Source of the DNA: Cherax quadricarinatus
Lineage: Eukaryota > Arthropoda > Malacostraca > Decapoda > Parastacidae
DNA: 64,000 nucleotides
Assembly: GCF_038502225.1 (NCBI RefSeq)
Contig: NC_091372.1
Span: 8,209,482-8,273,481 of the forward strand
Direction of reading: 5' to 3'
Below the pieces are notes generated by a model, which worked only from the letters and a program-made list of their open reading frames with translations, did not search any database and was not told where the DNA came from. A program made the translations under genes and the position numbers. This document shows, piece after piece, positions 49,545-60,768 of the stretch (its first letter is position 1; each line of letters begins with the position of its first letter).

Positions 49545-49865
49545 TAAAAAATATCTAGATTACCAATGGCTTGATTATTATTACATTAATTGGAAAGGGG
49601 AAATTGCTAAACCCACAGGAATCATGCAATCCTGGGGAGAATGGAAATCTTTCAGGCATGATTCAAGGAAATGGTCTGACTAATCATTGACCAGGCCACA
49701 GTTGCCCATGTGAAGATAGGGCCACACCTTGCACTGAACAATCCCACATGGTTTAGCTCTAATTCCTTGCATCAAAGCCCTTGAACATGACAAGGAAGCC
49801 TACTTTCAATGATGATTTGATATTACCTTCTATTTAAATATGAACCCTCTGACTTAAGCATAAAT
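49545..49865 (+). repeat. SINE-like repeat
   Basis: 49570-49670 carries TTATTATTACATTAATTGG, AAATTGCTAAACCCACAGGA and ATCCTGGGGAGAATGGAAAT; the family then continues in decayed form to about 49830 (TTCCTTGCATCAAAGCCCTT). Confidence 0.55.
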
Positions 49866-51165
49866 AGCTGGACTCAAGTCCTGGAAGTGAGAAGTACAGT
49901 ACCTGCACTCTGAAGGATGGGTGGGGATATGTTGCAGTTCTTTAACTGTAGTGTCAATATGCCTCTGGCAAGACAGTGATGGAGTGAGTGATGATAAAAC
50001 CTACTTCATTCAGTTTGGAAACAAAGCTGCAAATGATCCACTTAACCCTTAACATAACGCCAAATGGATCACCAGTCACAAGACTTAGAGGGAAAATTCC
50101 TAGACATCCACCTTGACAGTAGCCTTAAGTTCCAGACACATATACAACAAATCACTAAGAAAATCTTAAAGATTGTAGGCATACTATCAAAGATATGGTA
50201 CTACGTTCCACAATCAGCTCTCCTGGCACTTTACCATTCACTCATATACCCTTATCTCACATATGGAATTTGTGCATGGGGATCAACAACATGCAATCAC
50301 CTAAGACCTTTAATAACCCAGCAAAAGGCAGCAGTCAGAATGATAAATTCCCACTCCTGCCAGCATACTCCACCAATTTTCAAAAGTCTAAATCTGCTCA
50401 CCATTAAGAACATCCATACTCATTCATGTGCCTACTACATACACAGAACAATACAAGCAAATATAAACCCTCCACTCAAACTTCTCACCAACCTCAACAG
50501 GACACATGACCACAACACAAGACACAGATCTCTTTTTGATGTACCTCGTGTCCATATTACACTGTGTAAAAACTCTATGCATATAAAGGGCCCCAAAATA
50601 TGGAATTCATTACCAGAAGATATTAAAGTAACCCAGTCTGAAAATCAATTTAAGACTCTCCTCAAAAGCCACTTAATCACCCTAGTCTAAATGCCAAATG
50701 GTACTCAGTACTCACATACGTACTCAATTATATATTCCCATATCATAATTTCAACAATTACTTTGAACCTTTTATCCACTGTTGACAGGAATATAATTGA
50801 ATGTTTTCACAAAAAGCATTTTAGGATATAAATTATCTTTTGTCTTATATAAATAAGATTCACTTATAATTAATAATCTACTGTACAACAATGATATAAT
50901 TAATATTCTACTGTACAACTATGATACAAGTCTTAGTGTTAAGTAGTCAGTAAGCCAATAATGTTAAGTCGGCCCATAATGCCTAGGCATAATAGAGGCT
51001 CTCTTTGCATTGCAATTCATTATTGTAAATACAATCTCAATGTACTATTTGCAAAGACAAATAAATAAATAAATAAATAAAATAAATAAATAAATAAAGT
51101 GCTTTCTTTTTTGGGGGTCACCCTGCCTTGGTGAGAAATGGCCGGTATGTTAATAAAAAAATTAT
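49866..51165 (+). repeat. RTE-like LINE tail (type A) split by an L2/CR1-group LINE end
   Basis: Left half 49866-50000 (TGGACTCAAGTCCTGGAAGT, CCTGCACTCTGAAGGATGGG, ATGCCTCTGGCAAGACAGTG). Right half 51098-51150 (GTGCTTTCTTTTTTGGGGGT, CACCCTGCCTTGGTGAGAAA, TGGCCGGTATGTTAAT). The halves are contiguous in other copies. The intervening 1.1 kb is a LINE 3' end terminating in AAAT repeats (51056-51097). Confidence 0.82.
50003..50690 (+). pseudogene. LINE reverse transcriptase C-terminus (L2/CR1-group), 5'-truncated
   Basis: The open part at 50064-50690 encodes the thumb/C-terminal region downstream of the FADD motif: FLDIHLDSSLKFQTHIQQIT, LALYHSLIYPYLTYGICAWG, QQKAAVRMINSHSCQHTPPI, GPKIWNSLPEDIKVTQSENQ, FKTLLKSHLI. 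This is the jockey-superfamily pattern (LYH.L..P.L.Y....WG...WN.LP..I). Endonuclease and RT core are absent. The 3' UTR is 0.37 kb and ends in AAAT repeats, as in L2-like elements. The assignment to clade is tentative. Confidence 0.8.
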
Positions 51166-51254
51166 TATAATATGGAAAACGAGTATTAAACCCATACAGA
51201 CCACACAATAATAGGCCTCAGTCTGGCTCAAGCTAATTCAACCTGCTACATTTT

Positions 51255-51505
51255 TCCATTTAACACACAAGCTGCTTCCCACTGATGCAAGGTGACTCAA
51301 AAAGGAAGAAACACTTTCATCAACACTTACTTCATCACTATCTTGCCAGAGGCATGACAATAATACACTTCAAAAACTGCAACATGTCCCCACCTATCCT
51401 TCAGAGTGCAGGCACTACTTCCCACCTCCAGGACTCAAGTCCAGCTAAATGATTTCCCCGAGTCCCTTCATGAAAGTTACCTTGCTCACACTCTAACATG
51501 TCATA
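51255..51505 (-). repeat. RTE-like LINE 3' tail, type A
   Basis: Plus-strand reading: GCTTCCCACTGATGCAAGGT, CACTATCTTGCCAGAGGCAT, TTCAGAGTGCAGGCACTACT, CTCCAGGACTCAAGTCCAGC, TTGCTCACACTCTAACATG. A longer tail copy reaching to the stop-codon region. 51505-51711 has no recognised feature. Confidence 0.75.
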
Positions 51506-52223
51506 ATTATTTTACAGTACCATAATTACATTGTGCATACTCACCAATAAGGTGAGTACACACATTTAATTGATAAGTATACACACATGTACATAACATC
51601 AAGGGAATTACAAGCTAAGTATTTCCCCTATTGTACATTATTACATTAAAAACTGTAGCGAACCAAATTTCCCAGGCCTCATTTGACTCCTTACAAAATT
51701 TATCTGAAACACAGTGGACCCTTGGTTTTCATGATTAATCCGTTCCGAAGACTCTGCCAAAAACCAAAATTCACGAAAACCAAAACCATTTTCCCCACAA
51801 GAAATAATGTTAATGTAATTAATCGGTTCCAGCCACCCAAAAGTATTAACAAAAAATAATTTTTTTTAGAGATTACATATAGATTTACATACAAAAAAAA
51901 ATGACAAATCAATATAAAGCAATAATAACATCACACTTTATTAAAGAGTCTTGTTGGTGTATGAAATACAGGGAGGAGGGAGAGGGAGGACTGATTATTG
52001 TTTGGAAGGGGAATCCCCTTCCCTAAAGACTTCAGGTACCAAGTCCTTAATGGGGTTGCTTCCCTTCTTTGTCTTTTACTGGCACGAGGACCAGCTTGAG
52101 AGTGACTGGACCCCTGTCACACAATTTTTTTCCAGAGAACTCTGTTTCTGGCATCTCTAAGATTAGCCTATAATGGGACAAGGCATTTTCATTGAACATG
52201 TTACAGACACAGCCTGCAACAGC

Positions 52224-52500
52224 TTAGTTAGGGTGGCATTTCTCCACAAAACTTGGCAACTCATTCCACTTTGCAAAAATGTCCTTAATCACTGAAGAAG
52301 GCACCTTCTTCCCTCTCTCTTCCTCTTCCTCTGAAGCAATTTCTACAGCTGTGGTCTGTTGCTGTCCCAGATGAAGGTCTTGCAGCTCTCCAGTGGTTAG
52401 CTCTTCACTGTGGTTGTCCATCAACTCTTCCACATCCTGGCCACTCAGATCCAACCCCATGGACTTCCCCAAAGCTACAATAGATTTCACAACAGGGGTA
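52224..52500 (-). pseudogene. Tigger transposase C-terminal remnant (copy 5)
   Basis: VVKSIVALGKSMGLDLSGQD, VEELMDNHSEELTTGELQDL, VEIASEEEEERGKKVPSSVI, KDIFAKWNELPSFVEKCHPN then a stop. It aligns with residues about 432-510 of the intact protein at 20324. No DDE motif remains. Confidence 0.9.
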
Positions 52501-52504
52501 GAGT

Positions 52505-52622
52505 TGTCAGGTGTGTGTGGGGAAGTGCCCTGGCTGGTGTGTGGGAAAGTGCCCTGGCAGGTGTGTGTGGGGAAGTGCCCCAGATGGCATTTGTGTGTGT
52601 GTGGAAGTGCCCAGGTTGGTGT
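52505..52622. repeat. G/T-rich minisatellite, block A
   Basis: Four diverged units of the type GTGTGTGTGGGGAAGTGCCC followed by TGGCTG/CAGATG. This is the left edge of the array; it stops where the LINE 3' end starts. Confidence 0.85.
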
Positions 52623-52624
52623 TG

Positions 52625-54330
52625 GTGTGTGTACTCACCTAATTGTACTCACCTAATTGTGGTTGCAGGGGTCGAGACTCAGCTCCTGGCCCCGCCTCTT
52701 CACTGATCGCTACTGGATCCTCTCTCTCTCTGCTTCCTGAACTTTGTCATACCTCTTCTTAAAACTATGTATGGTTCCTGCCTCCACTACTTCACTTGCT
52801 AGGCTATTCCACTTGCTGACAACTCTATGACTGAAGAAATACTTCCTAACGTCCCTGTGACTCGTCTGAGTCTTCAGCTTCCAGTTGTGACCCCTTGTCC
52901 CTGTGTCCCCTCTCTGGAACATCCTATCTCTGTCCACCTTGTCTATTCCCCGCAGTATCTTGTATGTCGTTATCATGTCTCCCCTGACCCTTCTGTCCTC
53001 CAGTGTCGTCAGTCCGATTTCCCTTAACCTTTCCTCGTACGACATTCCCTTGAGCTCTGGGACTAGCCTTGTTGCAAACCTTTGTACTTTCTCTAACTTC
53101 TTGACGTGCTTGACCAGGTGTGGGTTCCAGACTGGTGCTGCATACTCCAGTATGGGCCTAACATACACAGTGTACAGTGTCTTGAACGATTCCTTATTAA
53201 GGTATCGGAACGCTATTCTCAGGTTTGCCAGGCGCCCGTATGCTGCAGCGGTTATTTGGTTGATGTGTGCCTCCGGTGATGTGCTCGGTGTTATGGTCAC
53301 CCCAAGGTCTTTCTCCCTGAGTGAGGTCTGTAGTCTTTGTCCACCTAGCCTATACTCTGTCTGCGGTCTTCTTTGCCCCTCCCCAATCTTCATGACTTTG
53401 CATTTGGCTGGATTGAATTCGAGAAGCCAGTTACTGGACCACATGTCCAGCCTCTCCAGGTCTCTTTGCAGTCCTGCCTCATCCTCGTCCGATTTAATTC
53501 TTCTCATCAGCTTCACGTCATCTGCGAACAGGGACACTTCAGAGTCTATTCCTTCCATCATGTCGTTCACATATATCAAAAATAGCACTGGTCCTAGAAC
53601 TGACCCCTGTGGGACCCCGCTCGTAACAGGCGCCCACTGTGATACCTCTTCACGTACCATGACTCGTTGCTGCCTCCCTGTCAGGTATTCCCTTATCCAT
53701 TGCAGTGCCCTTCCTTTTACGTGTGCCTGATCCTCCAGCTTCTGCACTAATCTCTTGTGGGGAACTGTGTCAAAGGCCTTCCTGCAGTCTAGGAAAACGC
53801 AATCTACCCAACCCTCTCTCTCGTGTCTTACTTCTGTTACCTTGTCATAAAACTCCAGGAGGTTTGTGATACAAGATTTGCCTTCCATGAACCCATGCTG
53901 GTTTTCATTTATAATCTTGTTCCTTTCCAGGTGTTCGACCACTCTCCTCCTGATAATCTTCTCCATGACCTTGCACACGATACATGTCAGAGACACAGGT
54001 CTGTAGTTTAGTGCCTCGTTTCTGTTTCCTTTCTTAAATATGGGGACTACATTAGCTGTCTTCCATTTCTCAGGTAGTTGCCCAGTTTCAAGGGATGTGT
54101 TGAAGATTGTGGTTAGAGGCACACACAGCATCTCTGCTCCTTCTCTAAGGACCCATGGGGAGATGTTGTCCGGTCCCATCGCCTTTGAGGTGTCAAGGTC
54201 ACTTAAGAGCTTCTTCACCTCCTCCTCAGTTGTTCATATGTCATCCAACACTTGTTGGTATATTCCCTCTTGATGTTCCCTTCTGTTCTGTCTTCCCACA
54301 GCCCTTCCTGTCTCTACTGTAAAAACTTCC
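52625..54330 (-). pseudogene. CR1-group LINE, 5'-truncated (RT), second family
   Basis: A minus-strand frame of 502 codons (54218-52710) is open and extends upstream past a stop near 54236 to 54330. RT motifs: SKAMGPDNISPWVLREGAEM, VVPIFKKGNRNEALNYRPVS, NQHGFMEGKSCITNLLEF, FLDCRKAFDTVPHKRL, SGVPQGSVLGPVLFLIYVND and LFADDVKLM. The endonuclease is absent. The 3' end carries repeats of AATTAGGTGAGTAC. It differs from the complete CR1 copies in sequence and tail. Both borders are GT-rich minisatellite, so it was inserted in the array or the array spread along it. Confidence 0.88.
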
Positions 54331-54413
<83 letters not shown>

Positions 54414-55773
54414 GAAGTGCCCTGGCTGGTGTGTGTGTGTGGGGAAGTGCCCCGGCTGGTGTGTGTGTGGGGAAGTGCCCCAGCTGGTGTGTGTGTGGGG
54501 AAGTGACCCGGCTGGTGTGTGTGTGTGTGTGTGGGGGGGGGGAAGTGCACCGGCTGGTGTGTGTGTGGGGAAGTGTCCCGGCTGGTGTGTGTGTGGGGGG
54601 GGGGAAGTGCCCTGGCTGGTGTGTGTGTGTGGGGGGGGGGGGGGGGAAGTGCCCCAGCTGGTGTGTGTGGGGAAGTGCCCCAGATGGTGTGTGTGTGGGG
54701 AAGTGCCCCAGATGGTGTGTGTGTGGGGAAGTGCCCCAGATGGTGTGTGTGTGTGGGGAAGTGCCCCAGATGGTGTGTGTGTGTGGGGAAGTGCCCCAGA
54801 TGGTGTGCGTGTGTGGGGAAGTGCCCCAGATGGTGTGTGTGTGTGGGGAAGTGCCCTGGCTGGTGTGTGTGTGGGGAAGTGCCCCGGCTGGTGTGTGTGT
54901 GGGGAAGTGCCCCAGCTGGTGTGTGTGTGGGGAAGTGCCCCAGCTGGTGTGTGTGTGGGGAAGTGCCCCAGCTGGTGTGTGTGTGTGTGGGGGGGGGCGG
55001 GGAAGGGCACCGGCTGGTGTGTGTGTGGGGAAGTGTCCCGGCTGGTGTGTGTGTGGGGGGGGGGGGAAGTGCCCTGGCTGGTGTGTGTGTGGGGGGGGGA
55101 AGTGCCCCAGCTGGTGTGTGTGGGGAAGTGCCCCAGCTGGTGTGTGTGTGTGTGTGGGGGGGGGGAAGTGCACCGGCTGGTGTGTGTGTGGGGAAGTGTC
55201 CCGGCTGGTGTGTGTGTGGGGGGGGGAAGTGCCCTGGCTGGTGTGTGTGTGTGGGGGGGGAAGTGCCCCAGCTGGTGTGTGTGGGGAAGTGCCCCAGATG
55301 GTGTGTGTGTGGGGAAGTGCCCCAGATGGTGTGTGTGTGTGTGGGGAAGTGCCCCAGATGGTGTGTGTGTGTGGGGAAGTGCCCCAGATGGTGTGTGTGT
55401 GTGGGGAAGTGCCCCAGATGGTGTGTGTGTGTGGGGACGTGCCCCAGATGGGGTGTGTGTGTGGGGAAGTGCCCCAGATGGTGTGTGTGTGTGGGGAAGT
55501 GACCCAGATGGTGTGTGTGTGTGGGGAAGTGCCCCAGATGGTGTGTGTGTGTGGGGAAGTGCCCCAGATGGTGTGTGTGTGTGGGGAAGTGCCCCAGATG
55601 GTGTGTGTGTGTGGGGAAGTGCCCCAGATGGTGTGTGTGTGTGTATGGGTGGGGGGAAGTGCCAGGGTTGGTGTGTGTGTAGGGGGGAAGTGCCAGGGTT
55701 GGTGTGTGTGTGGGGGGGGAGTGCCCTGGCTGGTGTGTGTGTGTGTGTGTGTGTGTGTGGAAGTGCCCCGGCT

Positions 55774-55845
<72 letters not shown>
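54331..55845. repeat. G/T-rich minisatellite, block B, with GT microsatellites at both ends
   Basis: 54331-54411 is a near-pure GT run, then units of about 26-30 bp (GTGTGTGTGGGGAAGTGCCC plus CAGATGGT or CGGCTGGT). Sub-blocks repeat at a higher level: 54540-54660 is nearly repeated at 55000-55110 and 55150-55280. 55735-55845 is again GT-rich. No credible gene; the long frames are a by-product of the repeat. Confidence 0.95.
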
Positions 55846-55847
<2 letters not shown>

Positions 55848-56367
55848 CACCAAGTACTCACCTAGTTGAGGTTGCAGGGGGAAGTGTCGGAGTTGGTGTG
55901 TACTCACCTATTTGTGGTTGCAGGGGTCGATTCACAGCTCCTGGCCCCGCCTCTTCGCTGATTGCTACTAGGTCCTCTCTCTCCCTGCCCCATGAGCTCT
56001 ATCATACCTCGCCTTAAAACTATGTATGGTTCCTGCCTCCACCACATCACTTTCTAGGCTATTCCATGGCCTGACTACTCTATGACTGAAGAAATACTTC
56101 CTAACATCCCTTTGATTCATCCGAGTCTTCAACTTCCAATTGTGACCTCTTGTGTCTGTGTCCCATCTCTGGAACATCCCGTCTTTGTCCACCTCGTCTA
56201 TTCCGCGCAGTATTTTATATGTCGTTATCATGTCCCCCCTGACCCTCCTGGCCTCCAGTGTCGTCAGGCCGATTTCCCTCAACCTTTCTTCATAGGACAA
56301 TCCCCGTAGCTCTGGGACTAGTCTTGTTGCAAACCTTTGCACTTTCTCTAATTTCTTGACGTGCTTG

Positions 56368-56372
<5 letters not shown>
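55846..56372 (-). pseudogene. CR1-group LINE 3' fragment, second family, second copy
   Basis: Minus-strand C-terminus HLVKHVKKLEKVQRFATRLV, PELRGLSYEERLREIGLTTL, RVRGDMITTYKILRGIDEVD, KYFFSHRVVRPWNSLESDVV, as in the copy at 52625-54330 with about 25 differences. The 3' tail contains two partial GAGTAC-type repeats. It is cut off at 56372 by the minisatellite exactly at the NPHLVKHVKK codons. Confidence 0.85.
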
Positions 56373-56399
<27 letters not shown>

Positions 56400-57652
56400 G
56401 GGGGGGGAAGTGCCCCAGCTGGTGTGTGTGGGGGGGGAAGTGCCCCGGCTGGTGTGTGTGTGTGGGGGGGGGAAGTGCCCCGGCTGGTGTGTGTGTGTGG
56501 GGGGGGAAGTGCCCCGGCTGGTGTGTGTGTGTGGGGGGGGAAGTGCCCCGGCTGGTGTGTGTGTGGGGGGGGGGAGTGCCCCGGCTGGTGTGTGTGTGTG
56601 GGGGGGGGAAGTACCTTGGCTGATATGTGTGTGTGGGGGGGAATGCCCCGGCTGGTGTGTGGGGGGGGGGAATGCCCCGGCTGGTGTGTGTGGGGAAGTA
56701 CCCCGGCTGGTGTGTGTGGGGAAGTACCCCGGCTGGTGTGTGTGGGGAAGTACCCCGGCTGGTGTGTGTGGGGAAGTACCCCGGCTGGTGTGTGTGGGGA
56801 AGTACCCCGGCTGGTGTGTGTGGGGAAGTACCCCGGCTGGTGTGTGTGGGGAAGTACCCCGGCTGGTGTGTGTGGGGAAGTACCCCGGCTGGTGTGTGTG
56901 GGGAAGTACCCCGGCTGGTGTGTGTGGGGAAGTACCCCGGCTGGTGTGTGTGGGGAAGTACCCCGGCTGGTGTGTGTGGGGAAGTACCCCGGCTGGTGTG
57001 TGTGGGGAAGTACCCCGGCTGGTGTGTGTGGGGAAGTACCCCGGCTGGTGTGTGTGGGGAAGTACCCCGGCTGGTGTGTGTGGGGAAGTACCCCGGCTGG
57101 TGTGTGTGGGGAAGTACCCCGGCTGGTGTGTGTGGGGAAGTACCCCGGCTGGTGTGTGTGGGGAAGTACCCCGGCTGGTGTGTGTGGGGAAGTACCCCGG
57201 CTGGTGTGTGTGGGGAAGTACCCCGGCTGGTGTGTGTGGGGAAGTACCCCGGCTGGTGTGTGTGGGGAAGTACCCCGGCTGGTGTGTGTGGGGAAGTACC
57301 CCGGCTGGTGTGTGTGGGGAAGTACCCCGGCTGGTGTGTGTGGGGAAGTACCCCGGCTGGTGTGTGTGGGGAAGTACCCCGGCTGGTGTGTGTGGGGAAG
57401 TACCCCAGCTGGTGTGTGTGGGGAAGTACCCCGGCTGGTGTGTGTGGGGAAGTACCCCGGCTGGTGTGTGTGGGGAAGTACCCCAGCTGGTGTGTGTGGG
57501 GAAGTACCCCGGCTGGTGTGTGTGGGGAAGTACCCCGGCTGGTGTGTGTGGGGAAGTACCCTGGCTGGTGTGTGTGGGGAAGTACCCTGGCTGGTGTGTG
57601 TGGGGAAGTACCCTGGCTGGTGTGTGTGGGGAAGTACCCTGGCTGGTGTGTT
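56373..57652. repeat. G/T-rich minisatellite, block C (24-bp homogeneous part)
   Basis: 56373-56690 has irregular units with long G runs. From 56690 to 57652 about 40 units of 24 bp (GTGTGTGTGGGGAAGTACCC plus CGGCTG reading across) are almost identical, with CAGCTG variants near 57410 and 57485 and CTGGCTG variants after 57555. Being a multiple of three and stop-free, it fuses in frame to the start of the Tigger transposase. Confidence 0.95.
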
Positions 57653-57725
57653 CTTTCTTGAATTCTATCGTGTTTCTCGCCTTCTTTATCAAAGGGCTGG
57701 CACAAGCAGCTTTCTCTGGGTCCAT
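57653..57725 (-). pseudogene. Tigger transposase N-terminal remnant (copy 5)
   Basis: MDPEKAACASPLIKKARNTI then EFKKE, equal to the first 24 or so residues of the intact transposase, after which the minisatellite begins. Only the beginning of the helix-turn-helix is left. Confidence 0.88.
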
Positions 57726-58071
57726 GGTGGCTTATTTAGCAGTCACACACAATAAACAAGAACAAAAAAACAATGTACATGTATTATCACAAAATGTTTC
57801 ATATTACCTCGCAGGGCAATGTTCACTCGCCAAGAACCAATGCCAGACTGACTCTTGAATGCATCAGTGGAAGGCTTCGTGTGCACGGGGCCACATACCA
57901 TACAACCGCCAAAATTCAAGGGAAATCACGAAAACCAAGGCTATATTTGGACGAAAAAAGTTGCCACTAATCAAAAGTCATGATAACCAAGACTCGCAAA
58001 AACCAAGGGTCCACTGTAGTGTAACAGCAAGCATAGAATAGTAATAACTGAAAGAAAAAATATACATAGTA

Positions 58072-59464
58072 CAGCCTCTCCTCACTTAATGATGGTGTTG
58101 CGCTCCTAAGACCACGTCAGTAATCGAATTCATCATTAAGTGAGGAGAACAATATAATGATAGTGGGTTTGTGTCAACCATCTTCGATATTGTTTTAACC
58201 CTTTCAGGGTCCAAGGCCCAAATCTGGAGTCACGCACCAGTGTCCAAGATATTTCAAAAAAAAAATTTGTTATTTTTTCTTATGAAATCGTAGAGAATCT
58301 TTTTGTGAAGGTAATAAAACAAAAAGTACGAAAATTGGTGGAAAATTGACGAAATTATGCTCTCGCAAATTTTGATGTGTCAGCGATATTTACGAATCGG
58401 CGATTTTGCCGACTTTGACTCCCATTTTAGGCCAATTACATTATTCCAATCAACCAAATTCTTAGCTATTTCACTAGTATTACTTCTATTCTATCGATTG
58501 AGCACAATAAATCGCCAAGTCAACTGTTTCAACTACAAAATAAAGTGATCGGAAATTGTTAATTTGGCCAATTTAACACAAAGTTCAAAATATTCCAATT
58601 TCAAAATAGGGTCCAGAATGAACAATGTAGGCATTCCTGGCACTAAACTAACATTTCCTCTGTTCATTAGTTATGTTTTGAGGCTTTACAAATAAATTGC
58701 ATTTTGATTTTTTATTCACATAATGAATTTTTATTCACACCAAAAAATAGAAGATTTACTGTTATGCAATACTGTAATAATTGTATAAATATCATCACAA
58801 TATTTGTGAATGTATATTAGACCCACCAGCTGATGTGTATTAGACGTGTGAGGTCGTTTGTTTACTCTTGAATATCGGCAAAAATTTAACATTTCCGCTA
58901 CTTTGAGCTCAGTTTCAAGCCATTTCCAATGCTAAAACCAATCAAAATCATCTCTATTTCTGTAATATGTCTTCCATTCTATCAAATGAGACCAAGAAAT
59001 CGCAAATACAACTATAAAAAACATACGAAAAAACACTGCAAAGTTGCTGTTTTAATCGAAAAATCATGATTTCATTTTTTTTCTCTCATTATGCACAGTG
59101 TGCTGCAGGATCTGTTTTATGTGGTGCACACATACCACATAGATGTATTCTCTCATATCTAGGCCCAAATGTACCACTCACAGTTTATCAGAGTGAGCTG
59201 AGCTCATGGCGTAGATCTACGGTTTGGACCCTGAACATAAAGCCGTAGATCTACGGGACGGACCCTGAAAGGGTTAATGTCATTTTTTGCACCATTTATA
59301 ACATTTCTGGTATAGTTTTAAATGTTTACACAGTGTGCTGTATAATGAAAAACAATAGAAAATCAGCTCTAATATACATTATTTAGGTATGTATACTGGT
59401 CAGAGAGCCCGTCATAAGTCTGAGGTGTTGGTAAACGAATACACCGCTAAGTGAGGAGAAGCTG
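58072..59464. mobile_element. short TIR element, family C, copy 3 (occupied by piggyBac-like element)
   Basis: Ends CAGCCTCTCCTCACTTAATG and, inward, CAGCTTCTCCTCACTTAGCG with TA on both sides. Collinear with 5867-6188 except for the TTAA insertion at 58199-59273. Confidence 0.85.
58199..59273. mobile_element. piggyBac-like TTAA element, copy P3 (1,075 bp)
   Basis: TTAA at 58195-58198 and 59274-59277, ends CCCTTTCAGGGTCCAAGGCC and, inward, CCCTTTCAGGGTCCGTCCCG. Interior reversed relative to P1. Removing it and one TTAA restores the GTTTTAATGTCA sequence seen in two sister host elements. Confidence 0.9.
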
Positions 59465-59469
59465 TATAA

Positions 59470-59918
59470 AGTACAATGAGCATACATAATGGATTCATTA
59501 GCAAGTACGTATATTTAGGTACAGGTATAACAAAGGACTTTCTATATAATAATAATATCTTTATTTCTACCAGGGGTGTCACTAGCACGTTAAGAGACCA
59601 TACAATAAGTGTCAGGGGCCCGAGACTGTTCAACTGCCTCCCAGCATACATAAGGGGGATTACCAACAGACCCCTGGCAGTCTTCAAGCTGGCACTGGAC
59701 AAGCACCTAAAGTCGGTTCCTGACCAGCCAGGCTGTGGCGCATACGTTGGTTTGCGTGCAGCCAGCAGTAACAGCCTGGTTGATCAGGCTCTGATCCACC
59801 CGGAGGCCTGGTCACAGACCGGGCCGTGGGGGCGTTGACCCCCGGAACTCTCTCCAGGTAAACTCCAGTACATGTACAAGGTATACAGACCATAGCTGAC
59901 ATCAATGACATACTACTG
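59470..59918 (+). pseudogene. LINE C-terminal fragment with 3' UTR
   Basis: The frame 59476-59838 includes TRGVTSTLRDHTISVRGPRL, FNCLPAYIRGITNRPLAVFK, LALDKHLKSVPDQPGC, a typical non-LTR C-terminus (RGP.L(F/W)N.LP..I). The 3' UTR runs CCGGAACTCTCTCCAGGTAA, ACTCCAGTACATGTACAAGG. Reverse-complement pieces of this tail flank CR1 copy 2 (26940-26969 and 31118-31170). The clade was not determined. Confidence 0.7.
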
Positions 59919-60191
59919 TACAGTGGACCCCCGCATAACGGACGCCTTGCATAGCGGACAATCCGCATAGCGGACGCTTTGATCGCTAAAATTTTGCCCC
60001 GCATAGTGGACAAAAACCCGCTCAGCGGCCTTCGTCCGAGACGCGTCCAATGTGCGCTTGAGCCACGCTCACATGTTCCGCGGGTGGCATTGTTTACCAG
60101 CCAGCCTCCGCGGTAACATCCAAGCATACAATCGGAACATTTTGTATTATTACAGTGTTTTTGGTGATTTTTTTCTGGAAAATAAGTGACC

Positions 60192-60360
60192 ATGGGCCCC
60201 AAGAAAGCTTCTAGTGCCAACCCTACAGCAATAAGGGTGAGAATTACTATGGAGATGAAGAAAAAGATCATTGATAAGTATGAAAGTGGAGTGCGTGTCT
60301 CCGAGCTGGCCAGGTTGTATAATAAACCCCAATCAACCATCGCTACTATTGGTGGTACAG
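60192..60360 (+). pseudogene. Tigger transposase N-terminus, truncated by the array (copy 6)
   Basis: MGPKKASSANPTAIRVRITM, EMKKKIIDKYESGVRVSELA, RLYNKPQSTIATI, a well-kept CENP-B-type helix-turn-helix, then Ala codons. The frame stays open through the array to 60932, giving a 248-codon frame (246 codons when counted from this Met), but no DDE domain follows. If translated it would be a DNA-binding domain with an Ala-rich tail. Confidence 0.85.
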
Positions 60361-60768
60361 CTGCTGCTGCTGCTGCTGCTGCTGCTGTATCACCGTCAGC
60401 TGCTGCTGCTGCACTGTCAGCTGCTGCTGCTGTACCACCGTCAGCTGCTCCTGCTGCTGTAGTACCGTCTGCTGCTGCTGTAGCATCATCTGCTGCTGCT
60501 GTAGCATCATCTGCTGCTGCTGTAGCATCGTCTGCTGCTGCTGTAGCATCGTCTGCTGCTGCTGTAGCATCGTCTGTTGCTGCTGTACCACCGTCAGCTG
60601 CTGCTGCTGCTGTAGCATCGTCTGCTGCTGCTGCTGCTGTAGCATCGTCTGCTGCTGCTGTAGCATCGTCTGTTGCTGCTGTAGCATCGTCTGCTGCTGC
60701 TGCTGCTGTAGCATCGTCTGCTGCTGCTGTAACATCGTCAGCTGCTGCTGCTGCTGCTGCTGTAGCAC
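60355..60768. repeat. GCT-based compound minisatellite
   Basis: Units of 18-24 bp combining GCTGCTGCTGCTGTAGCATC and GTCT or GTCA. The plus frame gives AAAAVASS, the minus frame LQQQQQTM. Expanded about tenfold relative to the matching place in copy 3 (13168-13195). Confidence 0.93.

Larger units (their letters stand above)
51712..58016 (-). mobile_element. Tigger/pogo-type element, copy 5, filled with minisatellite and LINE
   Basis: Left end CAGTGGACCCTTGGTTTTCA and, inward from the right, CAGTGGACCCTTGGTTTTTG; TA on the right (58017-58018), CA on the left by mutation. The transposase 5' end is at 57725 and its 3' end at 52224-52500. Everything between codon 24 or so and the acidic C-terminal region is replaced by about 5.1 kb of G/T-rich tandem repeat interrupted by two LINE pieces. 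It is upstream of HERC1 exon 1. Confidence 0.82.

Noticed and set aside
54234..57858. Frames up to 585 codons in the G/T minisatellite (His/Thr/Pro-rich or Cys/Val-rich)
   Set aside because: Generated by a stop-free tandem repeat; several overlapping frames on both strands are equally long. The only real coding parts are the Tigger and LINE remnants at the edges.
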